From contig JASBSH010000395.1 in the NCBI GenBank assembly GCA_030149025.1, positions 1 to 9,561 on the forward strand: 9,561 bases of DNA, read 5' to 3'. Below are positions 1 to 5,882 of this stretch, piece after piece (positions within the stretch are counted from its first letter, which is position 1; every line of letters starts with the position of its first letter). A model generated the notes under the pieces. That model had not been told where the DNA came from. It made no database searches and was given only the letters and a program-made list of their open reading frames with translations. The stretch comes from Actinomycetales bacterium (GTDB taxonomy: Bacteria; Actinomycetota; Actinomycetes; Actinomycetales; BWSM-131). The position numbers and the translations under genes are program-made.

Positions 1-851
1 AGGTGCTCGAACTCTCCCTGCGCGAGGCGCTCCAGCTCGGGCACAACTACATCGGGACCGAGCACATCCTCCTCGGACTCATCCGTGAGGGTGAGGGCGT
101 CGCGGCCAAGGTGCTCGTGAAGCTGGGCGCCGACCTCAACCGGGTCCGTCAGCAGGTCCTGCAGCTGCTGTCCGGTTACCAGGGCAAGGAGCCGGCGACG
201 GCCGGTGGCCCGCAGGAGGGGACCCCGTCCGGCTCCCTGGTGCTGGACCAGTTCGGCCGCAACCTGACGCAGGCCGCGCGGGAGGGCAAGCTCGACCCGG
301 TCATCGGGCGCGAGAAGGAGATCGAGCGGGTCATGCAGGTGCTGTCCCGCCGCACCAAGAACAACCCGGTGCTGATCGGCGAGCCGGGTGTCGGCAAGAC
401 CGCCGTCGTGGAGGGGCTGGCCCAGAACATCGTCAAGGGCGAGGTGCCCGAGACGCTGAAGGACAAGCAGCTCTACAACCTCGACCTCGGTGCGCTGGTG
501 GCCGGCAGCAGGTACCGCGGTGACTTCGATGAGAGCCTGAAGAAGGTGCTCAAGGAGATCCGCACCCGCGGCGACATCATCCTGTTCATCGACGAGATCC
601 ACACGCTCGTCGGCGCGGGTGCCGCGGAGGGCGCGATCGACGCAGCGTCGATCCTGAAGCCGATGCTGGCCCGGGGTGAGCTGCAGACGATCGGTGCGAC
701 GACCCTCGACGAGTACCGCAAGCACGTCGAGAAGGACGCCGCGCTCGAGCGCCGGTTCCAGCCGATCCAGGTGCAGGAGCCGACGTTGGCGCACGCCATC
801 GAGATCCTCAAGGGTCTGCGCGACCGGTACGAGGCGCACCACCGCGTCTAG
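1..851 (+). CDS. clpC: ClpC AAA+ unfoldase, N-terminal part, ended by premature TAG (5' partial)
   Basis: This is the front part of ClpC, the hexameric ATPase that unfolds proteins and feeds them to the ClpP peptidase. The window opens inside the second repeat of the Clp N-domain; bases 1-2 finish a codon and the frame is open from base 3. The GTG at 3 is an internal Val codon, not a real start. Counting from base 3, the end of the N-domain covers residues 1-55, a linker 60-82, then AAA domain 1: Walker A GEPGVGKT at 126-133, Walker B ILFIDE at 193-198, sensor-1 TIGATT at 229-234 and the Arg finger pair R250-R251. Translation stops after RYEAHHRV at a TAG where ClpC proteins continue V-S-I-T-D. 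A product ending here would lack the rest of domain 1, the UVR segment and all of domain 2, and could not work as an unfoldase. Identity is certain; whether the break is biological is not. Confidence 0.95.
   Translation, partial: VLELSLREALQLGHNYIGTEHILLGLIREGEGVAAKVLVKLGADLNRVRQQVLQLLSGYQGKEPATAGGPQEGTPSGSLVLDQFGRNLTQAAREGKLDPVIGREKEIERVMQVLSRRTKNNPVLIGEPGVGKTAVVEGLAQNIVKGEVPETLKDKQLYNLDLGALVAGSRYRGDFDESLKKVLKEIRTRGDIILFIDEIHTLVGAGAAEGAIDAASILKPMLARGELQTIGATTLDEYRKHVEKDAALERRFQPIQVQEPTLAHAIEILKGLRDRYEAHHRV
849..851 (+). other. clpC: In-frame amber stop interrupting clpC
   Basis: The TAG stands in the same frame as the sequence before and after it, and the protein on both sides lines up without gap with ClpC (RYEAHHRV, stop, ITDGALVAAANLADRY). 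The family has Ser here, so TCG to TAG by one C-to-A change is the simplest origin. The codon lies inside a TCTAGA hexamer. TAG also ends two other genes in this window, the peptide gene (3727-3729) and the N-acetyltransferase (7009-7011), so recoding of TAG as an amino acid is unlikely. It may be a true nonsense mutation, a base-call or consensus error, or strain variation in a mixed sample. Confidence 0.9.
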
Positions 852-869
852 ATCACGGACGGCGCGCTG

Positions 870-2276
870 GTGGCGGCGGCGAACCTCGCCGACCGGTACG
901 TGAACGACCGGTACCTACCGGACAAGGCGATCGACCTGATCGACGAGGCAGGGGCCCGGCTGCGCATCCGCCGGATGACCGCTCCGCCGGATCTTCGGGA
1001 CTTCGACGAGAAGATCGCCGGGGCGCGGCGCGAGAAGGAGTCCGCGATCGACGCGCAGGACTTCGAGAAGGCCGCGTCCCTCCGAGACAGCGAGAAGAAG
1101 CTGCTGGCCGCCAAGGGGGCTCGTGAGAAGCAGTGGAAGGCCGGCGACATGGACGTCGTCGCCGAGGTCGACGAGGAGCTGGTGGCCGAGGTGCTCGCCA
1201 CCTCCACGGGCATCCCGATCGTCCAGCTGACCGAGGAGGAGAGCAGCCGTCTGCTCCGCATGGAGGACGAGCTGCACAAGCGGATCATCGGCCAGGACGA
1301 CGCCGTCAAGGCGCTGTCGCAGGCCATCCGCCGCACCCGCGCCGGGCTGAAGGACCCGAAGCGTCCCGGTGGTTCGTTCATCTTCGCCGGCCCGACCGGT
1401 GTCGGTAAGACCGAGCTCGCCAAGGCGCTCGCGGAGTTCCTGTTCGGCGACGAGGACGCGCTGATCCAGCTCGACATGAGCGAGTTCTCGGAGAGGCACA
1501 CCGTCTCGCGGCTGTTCGGCTCCCCGCCCGGTTACGTCGGGTACGAGGAGGGTGGCCAGCTCACCGAGAAGGTGCGGCGCAAGCCGTTCTCCGTGGTGCT
1601 GTTCGACGAGGTGGAGAAGGCCCACGCGGACATCTTCAACTCGCTGCTGCAGATCCTCGAGGACGGCCGGCTCACCGACTCCCAGGGGCGGACGGTCGAC
1701 TTCAAGAACACGATCATCATCATGACGACGAACCTCGGCACCAGGGACATCGCCAAGGGCCTGCAGATGGGCTTCCAGGCCGGTGGTGACCTGTCGACGT
1801 CGTACGACCGGATGAAGCAGAAGGTCAACGAGGAGCTCAAGCAGCACTTCCGGCCGGAGTTCCTCAACCGCGTCGACGACGTGGTGGTCTTCCCGCAGCT
1901 GACGCAGGAGCAGATCGTCCAGATCGTCGACCTGATGATCGCGCGGCTGGAGGAGCGCCTGCACGACAAGGACATGGGCATCGAGCTCACCCCGGTGGCG
2001 AAGAACCTGCTCGCCGAGAAGGGTTACGACCCGGTCCTGGGTGCCCGGCCGCTGCGCCGGACCATCCAGCGGGACATCGAGGACGCCCTGTCCGAGAAGA
2101 TCCTGTACGGCGAGATCAAGCCGGGCGAGATCGTCCTGGTGGACGCCGAGGGCTCCGGTCCGACTGCGACCTTCACCTTCCGCGGCGAGCCGAAGGGCAA
2201 GCTCGTGCCGGAGGTCGCCGGCGTGGCCGCCGGTGGCGAGGGGGCAGCGGGCGCAGCGGGGGCTGCCGCCGAGTAA
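870..2276 (+). CDS. clpC: ClpC AAA+ unfoldase, C-terminal part downstream of the premature stop
   Basis: This continues the clpC frame after the TAG. The GTG at 870 is the first possible restart, with only a weak GGACGG upstream, so independent translation is doubtful. Residues counted from 870: end of AAA domain 1 to about 38, UVR/coiled segment about 43-90, Walker A GPTGVGKT at 174-181, Walker B LFDEVEKAH with D246-E247, pore-2 region GYVGYEEGG around 221-229, sensor-1 N288, a ClpP-binding loop MGF at 300-302 (LGF or a close variant in relatives), Arg finger R334 in FLNR, and sensor-2 GARPLRR at 391-397. The tail is Ala/Gly-rich and acidic, ending at a TAA. Joined to the upstream part, with Ser at the stop, this makes one normal-length ClpC less its first ~90 residues. 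It reads as one broken gene rather than two genes. Confidence 0.93.
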   Translation: MAAANLADRYVNDRYLPDKAIDLIDEAGARLRIRRMTAPPDLRDFDEKIAGARREKESAIDAQDFEKAASLRDSEKKLLAAKGAREKQWKAGDMDVVAEVDEELVAEVLATSTGIPIVQLTEEESSRLLRMEDELHKRIIGQDDAVKALSQAIRRTRAGLKDPKRPGGSFIFAGPTGVGKTELAKALAEFLFGDEDALIQLDMSEFSERHTVSRLFGSPPGYVGYEEGGQLTEKVRRKPFSVVLFDEVEKAHADIFNSLLQILEDGRLTDSQGRTVDFKNTIIIMTTNLGTRDIAKGLQMGFQAGGDLSTSYDRMKQKVNEELKQHFRPEFLNRVDDVVVFPQLTQEQIVQIVDLMIARLEERLHDKDMGIELTPVAKNLLAEKGYDPVLGARPLRRTIQRDIEDALSEKILYGEIKPGEIVLVDAEGSGPTATFTFRGEPKGKLVPEVAGVAAGGEGAAGAAGAAAE

Positions 2277-2290
2277 GCCGGAAACCACGA

Positions 2291-2326
2291 CGACGGGCCG
2301 TCACCCTCTCGGGTGGCGGCCCGTCG
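2291..2326. terminator. Bidirectional hairpin terminator between convergent genes
   Basis: A 16-bp stem (arms 2291-2306 and 2311-2326) encloses the four-base loop TCTC. All pairs are Watson-Crick except one G-T. It starts 14 bp after the clpC stop and ends 13 bp before the stop of the convergent regulator gene, so it can serve both strands. There is no T-run after either arm, which is common for actinobacterial terminators. Confidence 0.88.
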
Positions 2327-2339
2327 CCCGTGTACTCCC

Positions 2340-3668
2340 TCAGGCCACGACGTCCGCGACCCGGTCCAGTGATGCGACCGAGGACCGGATCCCGGCGTCG
2401 TCCAGCGCCTGGCGGTAGGCCTCTGCTGCCTCCGACTCGGACGTCGACTGCAGCCGCTCACCGATCGCGCGCCAGGACTCTGCGGACGCCCGACCCGACG
2501 GCAGAGCCCTCAGCAGGTCCGCCGCCGACCGGAACTCCGCGACCGCGCGCTCGCGCTGGCCGCTGGCGATCAGCGCGTCACCCAGGATGATCCGGGCCTG
2601 GCAGGTCTCGATCCCCCGGTGCGTGCCGAGCCTGCTCAGCGCCTCCTCGGCGAGCTGCACCGCATCACCGGCCCGCCCCTGCAGGATCGCGGCCTGCGCG
2701 CGTGCGGTGCACCAGTAGGCGACGTCGACCGGGCCGCTCCACCGCTCCAGGTCGGCACGCGCCTTGTCGAGCTCGCCGACCGCGCGGTCGACCTCCGGGG
2801 GGTCGAGTCTCAGCCACAGCCACGCGCACGCCACCCGCAGCCGGCTGAGGTCGCGGGTGTCGTCGCCCTCGGACAGGTGCGCCAGGGCCCTGGTGCTGTA
2901 CCTCGCCGCCTCGTCGATGGCGCCTCGGGCCTCGGCGACGATCGCCGCGTTCCAGTAGATACTGCCCTGGCCGGCCCGGGAGCCGACCTGCTCGGCCACC
3001 GGCAGCCACTTGTCCGCGAAGGCGGCAGCATGGTTCAGGTCGCCACGGTCGAAGTAGGCGGCCATCACCGTGGCGGCGAGCCGAAGCTGGTCGTCGGTTC
3101 CCTCCAGGCCGCGCTCACTGGCCAGGGCGAGAGCCTGCTCGCCGATGTCCACGGCGCGGTGCAGGTCACCCGCGTCCAGGTAGACGCGGCACAACCGGAT
3201 ACCCAGCGTCGTGATGGGAACGCCGGTCCTGCCCTCGACGGCCCGCTCGTACAGCGGGGAGAGGGTGCCGATGGCGGCAGGAAGGTCACCTTCGTTCTCC
3301 AGAGCCCGAGCCAGGCCCATCTGCGCGTCGTCGCGGATGCTCTGCGGCAGTGACTCGTCCGCGAGCAGCTCCCGGAACTTCGCCTCCGCCTCAGGGGCGT
3401 TGCCGTCGGTCAGTGCCAGCTTGGCGAGGTTCAGGCTCAGAGTCGCCGCCTGCGTGCTCGCCGGCTCCCGCCCCTCGAGCACCATCGTGACGCTGACACC
3501 CAGTCGCTGCGCCAGCTTGCTCGCGACCTCGTGGGTCGGCCGACGCCGGCCGGACTCGATCAGCGACACGTAGCTCGGCGAAAGGTCGTCACCGGCCAGC
3601 GCCGTCTGCGACAACCCGGCTTCGAGCCGCAACCGCCTCAGCCGCGGCCCGAGCTGTTCCTCTTCCAT
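2340..3668 (-). CDS. XRE-family HTH regulator with TPR-like C-terminal domain
   Basis: A 442-residue intracellular transcription regulator. Residues 6-66 are a Cro/CI-type helix-turn-helix (AGLSQTALAGDDLSPSYVSL, then IESGRRRPT). From about residue 75 to 435 the protein is all-helical, with repeated helix pairs of TPR type carrying Ala/Gly and Leu at regular spacing, for example YLDAGDLHRAVDIGEQAL and YFDRGDLNHAAAFADKWL. HTH plus TPR is the architecture of RRNPP peptide-receptor regulators, but the same layout is abundant in actinomycetes without known ligands. Start: ATG at 3666-3668 with a strong GGGAGGG Shine-Dalgarno about five bases upstream. It lies 58 bp downstream of a small exported-peptide gene on the same strand and ends at the shared hairpin beside clpC. 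I infer it senses a peptide and regulates its own operon; DNA target and ligand are unknown. Confidence 0.9.
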   Translation of the reverse strand: MEEEQLGPRLRRLRLEAGLSQTALAGDDLSPSYVSLIESGRRRPTHEVASKLAQRLGVSVTMVLEGREPASTQAATLSLNLAKLALTDGNAPEAEAKFRELLADESLPQSIRDDAQMGLARALENEGDLPAAIGTLSPLYERAVEGRTGVPITTLGIRLCRVYLDAGDLHRAVDIGEQALALASERGLEGTDDQLRLAATVMAAYFDRGDLNHAAAFADKWLPVAEQVGSRAGQGSIYWNAAIVAEARGAIDEAARYSTRALAHLSEGDDTRDLSRLRVACAWLWLRLDPPEVDRAVGELDKARADLERWSGPVDVAYWCTARAQAAILQGRAGDAVQLAEEALSRLGTHRGIETCQARIILGDALIASGQRERAVAEFRSAADLLRALPSGRASAESWRAIGERLQSTSESEAAEAYRQALDDAGIRSSVASLDRVADVVA

Positions 3669-3697
3669 CTGCCCTCCCTAATCACCGACCGTTGTGC

Positions 3698-3715
3698 GGC
3701 GCGCGCTGACGCGCC
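3698..3715 (-). terminator. Possible attenuating hairpin between peptide gene and regulator gene
   Basis: GC-only six-base arms (GGCGCG at 3698-3703, CGCGCC at 3710-3715) with a six-base loop lie after the peptide stop codon and before the regulator's Shine-Dalgarno sequence. There is no T-tract. It could attenuate or process the transcript so that more peptide than regulator message is made. Short GC palindromes arise easily by chance in this genome, so this is weak. Confidence 0.25.
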
Positions 3716-3726
3716 CGTCGGGTCGG

Positions 3727-3912
3727 CTACCTCGAGCAGCACGTGATCGTGCCGCCCTGTGTGAGCTCCTCGCCGTCACCGACTGCTCCTGCGGATCCGA
3801 CTGCTCCCGCGGATCCGACTGCTCCCGCGGAACCGATGGTCAGCAGGGTGAGGGCTACGGCCGCCAGGCCGGTGACCGAGACCTTCCTGCGCCCCGACTC
3901 GCGACGCCTCAC
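3727..3912 (-). CDS. Small secreted-type peptide with GSAGAV repeats, candidate signal peptide pheromone precursor
   Basis: A 61-residue product. Start: GTG at 3910-3912, chosen because GAGGA lies six bases upstream; an in-frame GTG at 3918 would touch that same Shine-Dalgarno sequence. Residues 1-10 are strongly basic (five Arg plus K10 and R2), 11-26 form a hydrophobic core (VSVTGLAAVALTLLTI), and 27-44 are three exact GSAGAV repeats. Each repeat carries an A-G-A suited to signal peptidase I, so there are three successive possible cleavage sites. The remaining tail, 45-61, is GDGEELTQGGTITCCSR, with adjacent cysteines. The gene is followed 58 bp later by the XRE-TPR regulator. I recognise no named family. 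I infer an exported peptide, possibly the regulator's ligand after processing. Alternatives are an unrelated secreted peptide or a chance ORF; signal, repeat, tail and Shine-Dalgarno together make a chance ORF less likely. Confidence 0.68.
   Translation of the reverse strand: MRRRESGRRKVSVTGLAAVALTLLTIGSAGAVGSAGAVGSAGAVGDGEELTQGGTITCCSR
3781..3834. repeat. Three tandem 18-bp repeats in the small peptide gene
   Basis: Units 3781-3798, 3799-3816 and 3817-3834 run in the pattern GACTGCTCCYGCGGAWCC. Unit 1 differs from unit 2 by one base and unit 2 from unit 3 by one base. On the minus strand each encodes GSAGAV. Because 18 is a multiple of three, gain or loss of a unit keeps the frame. Confidence 0.95.
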
Positions 3913-3939
3913 CGGCACTCCTCAACGTTCGACACAGGC

Positions 3940-3971
3940 GCACTGTCAGTCAGCGGTGCACGTATGGTCAA
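3940..3971 (-). promoter_or_regulatory. Candidate promoter and overlapping palindrome for the peptide-regulator unit
   Basis: On the minus strand TTGACC (3966-3971) is followed after 18 bp by GACAGT (3942-3947), a passable primary-sigma -35/-10 pair, and would give a leader of roughly 25 bases before the GTG at 3912. An interrupted palindrome GCACTG-N8-CGGTGC (3940-3945 and 3954-3959, one position mismatched) covers the -10 and part of the spacer, where a repressor would act. The -10 lacks the usual initial T, so this is tentative. Confidence 0.4.
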
Positions 3972-4038
3972 AGTAGACCGTAACGCCGAGTTTGAGAAGG
4001 GCTTCGGCGATCCAGTGTGCCGTGACCGACGCATGTCA

Positions 4039-4057
4039 CCCGACCGGGTCGGTCGGG
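4039..4057 (-). terminator. Possible terminator after the SDR gene
   Basis: A seven-base inverted repeat (CCCGACC at 4039-4045, GGTCGGG at 4051-4057) with a five-base loop lies 15 bp beyond the SDR stop codon in its direction of transcription. It has no T-run. Placement supports termination; the stem is short. Confidence 0.4.
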
Positions 4058-4072
4058 AACTCGACGGGGCGA

Positions 4073-4888
4073 TCAGCGCAGGTACGAGGCGCCGTTGAGG
4101 TCGAGCACCGCCCCCGACGCCCACTCCGCCTCCGGTGAGGCCAGGTACTCAACAGCTGCGGCCACCTCCTCCGGCGCCGCGACGCGCCCGAAGGGGCTCT
4201 GGGCGCGCACCGCGTCACCGCCCGGCCCGTCGAGCACACAGGCCGCCATGTCGGTCGCGACGAATCCCGGCGCCACCGACGTGACGGCGATCCCGTGCCC
4301 GCCGAGCACGAGCGCCAACGACTGCCCCATGGCGTGCAGCCCGGCCTTGCTGGCTCCGTACGCGGGTACGTCCGGCTCGCCCCGGAACGCCCCGCGGGAC
4401 CCGACGTTCACGATCCGCCCACGCGGGGCGCCGGGCCGGGGCTCCACGTCCAGCATGTGCCGCACCACGCACCAGGTGACGTTCGCGGCCCCCAGCAGGT
4501 TGACGTCGACGGTGCGGCGCCAGGACGCCACCCAGTCGTCGTAGGACACCTCCTCGATCCGATGGTCCTGCCGCCGCGACGCGCTCGCCGGGTCGGTCGT
4601 GAACATGGCGGCGTTGTTCACGAGGACGTCCACGCGGCCCAGGCCGGCGACCGCCTCGTCCACCATCCGCTGGACCTCGTAGGGGTCAGCGATGTCGGCC
4701 TGCACGAGGACGTGCCCCTCGCCGTCCAGGTTCCCCAGCACCTTCTCCGCGGCGTCGCGGCCACCGCGGTAGTGCACCGCGACCCGGTCGCCACGGGCCG
4801 CGAACCTGGCCGCCACCGCGGCGCCGATCCCGCGGGACGCGCCCGTGACCAGCACACCCCTCGACTCAGTCGACTCCTCAGCCTGCAT
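4073..4888 (-). CDS. SDR-family NAD(P)-dependent oxidoreductase (FabG-like)
   Basis: A classical short-chain dehydrogenase/reductase of 271 residues, close to the usual 250-270. Visible motifs are the cofactor-binding TGASRGIG at 15-22, NNAA at 91-94, the catalytic Ser likely S164 in NVGS, and Tyr/Lys in YGASK (Y177, K181), followed by APGFVATDM at 206-214. The C-terminal end (ASGAVLDLNGASYLR) matches the substrate-loop and last-strand region of FabG-like enzymes. It should reduce a carbonyl or oxidise an alcohol using NAD(P)H; the substrate cannot be read from the sequence. Start: ATG at 4886-4888, with no convincing Shine-Dalgarno; the frame stays open further upstream, but that extension would overlap the divergent hydrolase gene and does not look like SDR sequence. 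It is transcribed away from the hydrolase operon. Confidence 0.92.
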   Translation of the reverse strand: MQAEESTESRGVLVTGASRGIGAAVAARFAARGDRVAVHYRGGRDAAEKVLGNLDGEGHVLVQADIADPYEVQRMVDEAVAGLGRVDVLVNNAAMFTTDPASASRRQDHRIEEVSYDDWVASWRRTVDVNLLGAANVTWCVVRHMLDVEPRPGAPRGRIVNVGSRGAFRGEPDVPAYGASKAGLHAMGQSLALVLGGHGIAVTSVAPGFVATDMAACVLDGPGGDAVRAQSPFGRVAAPEEVAAAVEYLASPEAEWASGAVLDLNGASYLR

Positions 4889-4892
4889 GGGA

Positions 4893-4935
4893 GGCACTCT
4901 GTCAGTGCCGTACGCGCCTGAGGCACAGTGGTGCC
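4893..4935. promoter_or_regulatory. Two palindromes in the divergent promoter region
   Basis: The 49-bp gap between the divergent starts holds GGCACT-N5-AGTGCC (4893-4909, perfect arms) and GGCAC-N4-GTGCC (4922-4935). Both left arms are preceded by GA (GAGGCAC). The first ends four bases from the SDR start codon, the second two bases from the hydrolase start codon. They could be operators for a dimeric regulator controlling both directions, or small hairpins at the starts of the two messages. Neither start has a clear Shine-Dalgarno sequence and no confident -35/-10 pair is visible in the gap. Confidence 0.45.
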
Positions 4936-4937
4936 CG

Positions 4938-5882
4938 ATGACTGCCTTCTCGACGTCCGGCTGGCGATCGGACTGGATGCATCTGGACGGCGACACGCAC
5001 TTCGTCGAGTTCGCTCGCGACCCTGCCCCTCACCGGGACGGCGCGCCGATCGTCCTGGTGCATGGCCTGTCCGGCTCGTACGCGAACTGGCTCGCGGTCG
5101 CCCCGCGCCTCGCCGAGACCGGGCGCCGGGTGCTGGCGCTCGACCTGCCCGGCCACGGGCTCACCCGGCCGGCGGGCCACGACACGACGCTGCCCGGTCT
5201 AGGCCGCCTGCTGGAACGGTTCGTGGACGAGGTCGCGGGCGGGCCCGTGGTGCTGGTCGGCAACTCCCTCGGCGGGCTGCTGTCCGCGCAGCTGGCCGCC
5301 CGACGCCCCGACGTGGTGGAGTCCGTGGTCCTCATCGCGCCGGCGTTGCCGCTCGGTCGGTCGCTCGCCCATCCGATCACCGTCCTCGGTTTCACCGCCG
5401 ACGCGGTCCCGGGGCTGGGGGAGGCGGTCGTCACGACCCGCCGCCGCTGGTCGGCCGAGAGGCTCGTGGACCAGAGCCTCTGGCTGTGCTGCGCCGATCC
5501 ATCGAGGGTCCCGGCCGACGTTCGCGCCCACCACGTCGACCTGGTGCTCCGGCGCGAGGGCTACCGACGGCTCGAGCAGGCGTTCCTCACCACCGCCCGC
5601 TCCCTGCTGCGCACCCTCGCCTCACCACGCCGGATGGCCGCCGACCTGGAGAGGATCCAGGCGCCCGTCCTGCACCTGCACGGCGACCAGGACAAGCTCG
5701 TGCCCATCGCCGCGGCGCGCAAGCTGGCGTCGTCCCGGCAGGGGCACACACCACGGTGGACGTACATCGAGCTTCCCGGTGTCGGGCACGTGCCGCAGCT
5801 GGAGGCCCCGGAGGCAGCGGCAGATCTCGTGCTCGACTGGCTCGTCACGACCGGTCGCAGGCCTGCGATGATCGCGGGATGA
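4938..5882 (+). CDS. Alpha/beta-fold hydrolase
   Basis: A 314-residue serine hydrolase of the alpha/beta fold, probably cytoplasmic (no signal sequence). The oxyanion HG motif is at H42-G43 (LVHGLSGSYANW), the nucleophile elbow GNSLGG gives S110, the acid is probably D252 in HGDQDKLVP, and the base is H284 in GVGHVPQLE, so the catalytic triad is complete. A helical cap of about residues 137-235 lies between the nucleophile and the acid. The substrate could be an ester, lactone or C-C bond; the sequence does not decide. Start: ATG at 4938; the longer open frame from 4845 would overlap the SDR gene and adds no family-like sequence. The stop overlaps the next start as ATGA (5879-5882), so the two are very likely translationally coupled. 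Confidence 0.92.
   Translation: MTAFSTSGWRSDWMHLDGDTHFVEFARDPAPHRDGAPIVLVHGLSGSYANWLAVAPRLAETGRRVLALDLPGHGLTRPAGHDTTLPGLGRLLERFVDEVAGGPVVLVGNSLGGLLSAQLAARRPDVVESVVLIAPALPLGRSLAHPITVLGFTADAVPGLGEAVVTTRRRWSAERLVDQSLWLCCADPSRVPADVRAHHVDLVLRREGYRRLEQAFLTTARSLLRTLASPRRMAADLERIQAPVLHLHGDQDKLVPIAAARKLASSRQGHTPRWTYIELPGVGHVPQLEAPEAAADLVLDWLVTTGRRPAMIAG

Noticed and set aside
849..851. TAG read as selenocysteine, pyrrolysine or reassigned sense codon
   Set aside because: Amber ends two other genes in the window, the site is Ser in relatives, and no recoding element is apparent.
847..852. TCTAGA at the clpC break as a sign of cloning or engineering
   Set aside because: The flanks are continuous native clpC with no inserted, deleted or vector-like bases; one base change creates the hexamer.
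915..2288. Long 457-codon open frame antisense to clpC, and several similar long minus-strand frames within clpC
   Set aside because: The product is an Arg/Leu/Asp-rich composition with no domain sense, mirrors clpC codon structure, and has no Shine-Dalgarno; GC-rich coding DNA produces such shadows.
3743..3976. Plus-strand frame with TAPADP repeats resembling a proline-rich linker
   Set aside because: It is the antisense reading of the GSAGAV repeats, with unstructured composition and no plausible start context.
3694..4098. 134-codon plus-strand frame opposite the small peptide gene, with CSCGSDCSRGSDCSRG-like repeats
   Set aside because: The repeats are only the other reading of the 18-bp units. 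No Shine-Dalgarno, no signal sequence and no family resemblance; the minus-strand peptide explains the region better.
4928..5878. Upstream part of a 526-codon frame that runs into the isochorismatase-like gene
   Set aside because: It is the out-of-frame shadow of the alpha/beta hydrolase, rich in Arg/Pro/Ala. The real second gene starts at the ATGA overlap at 5879.
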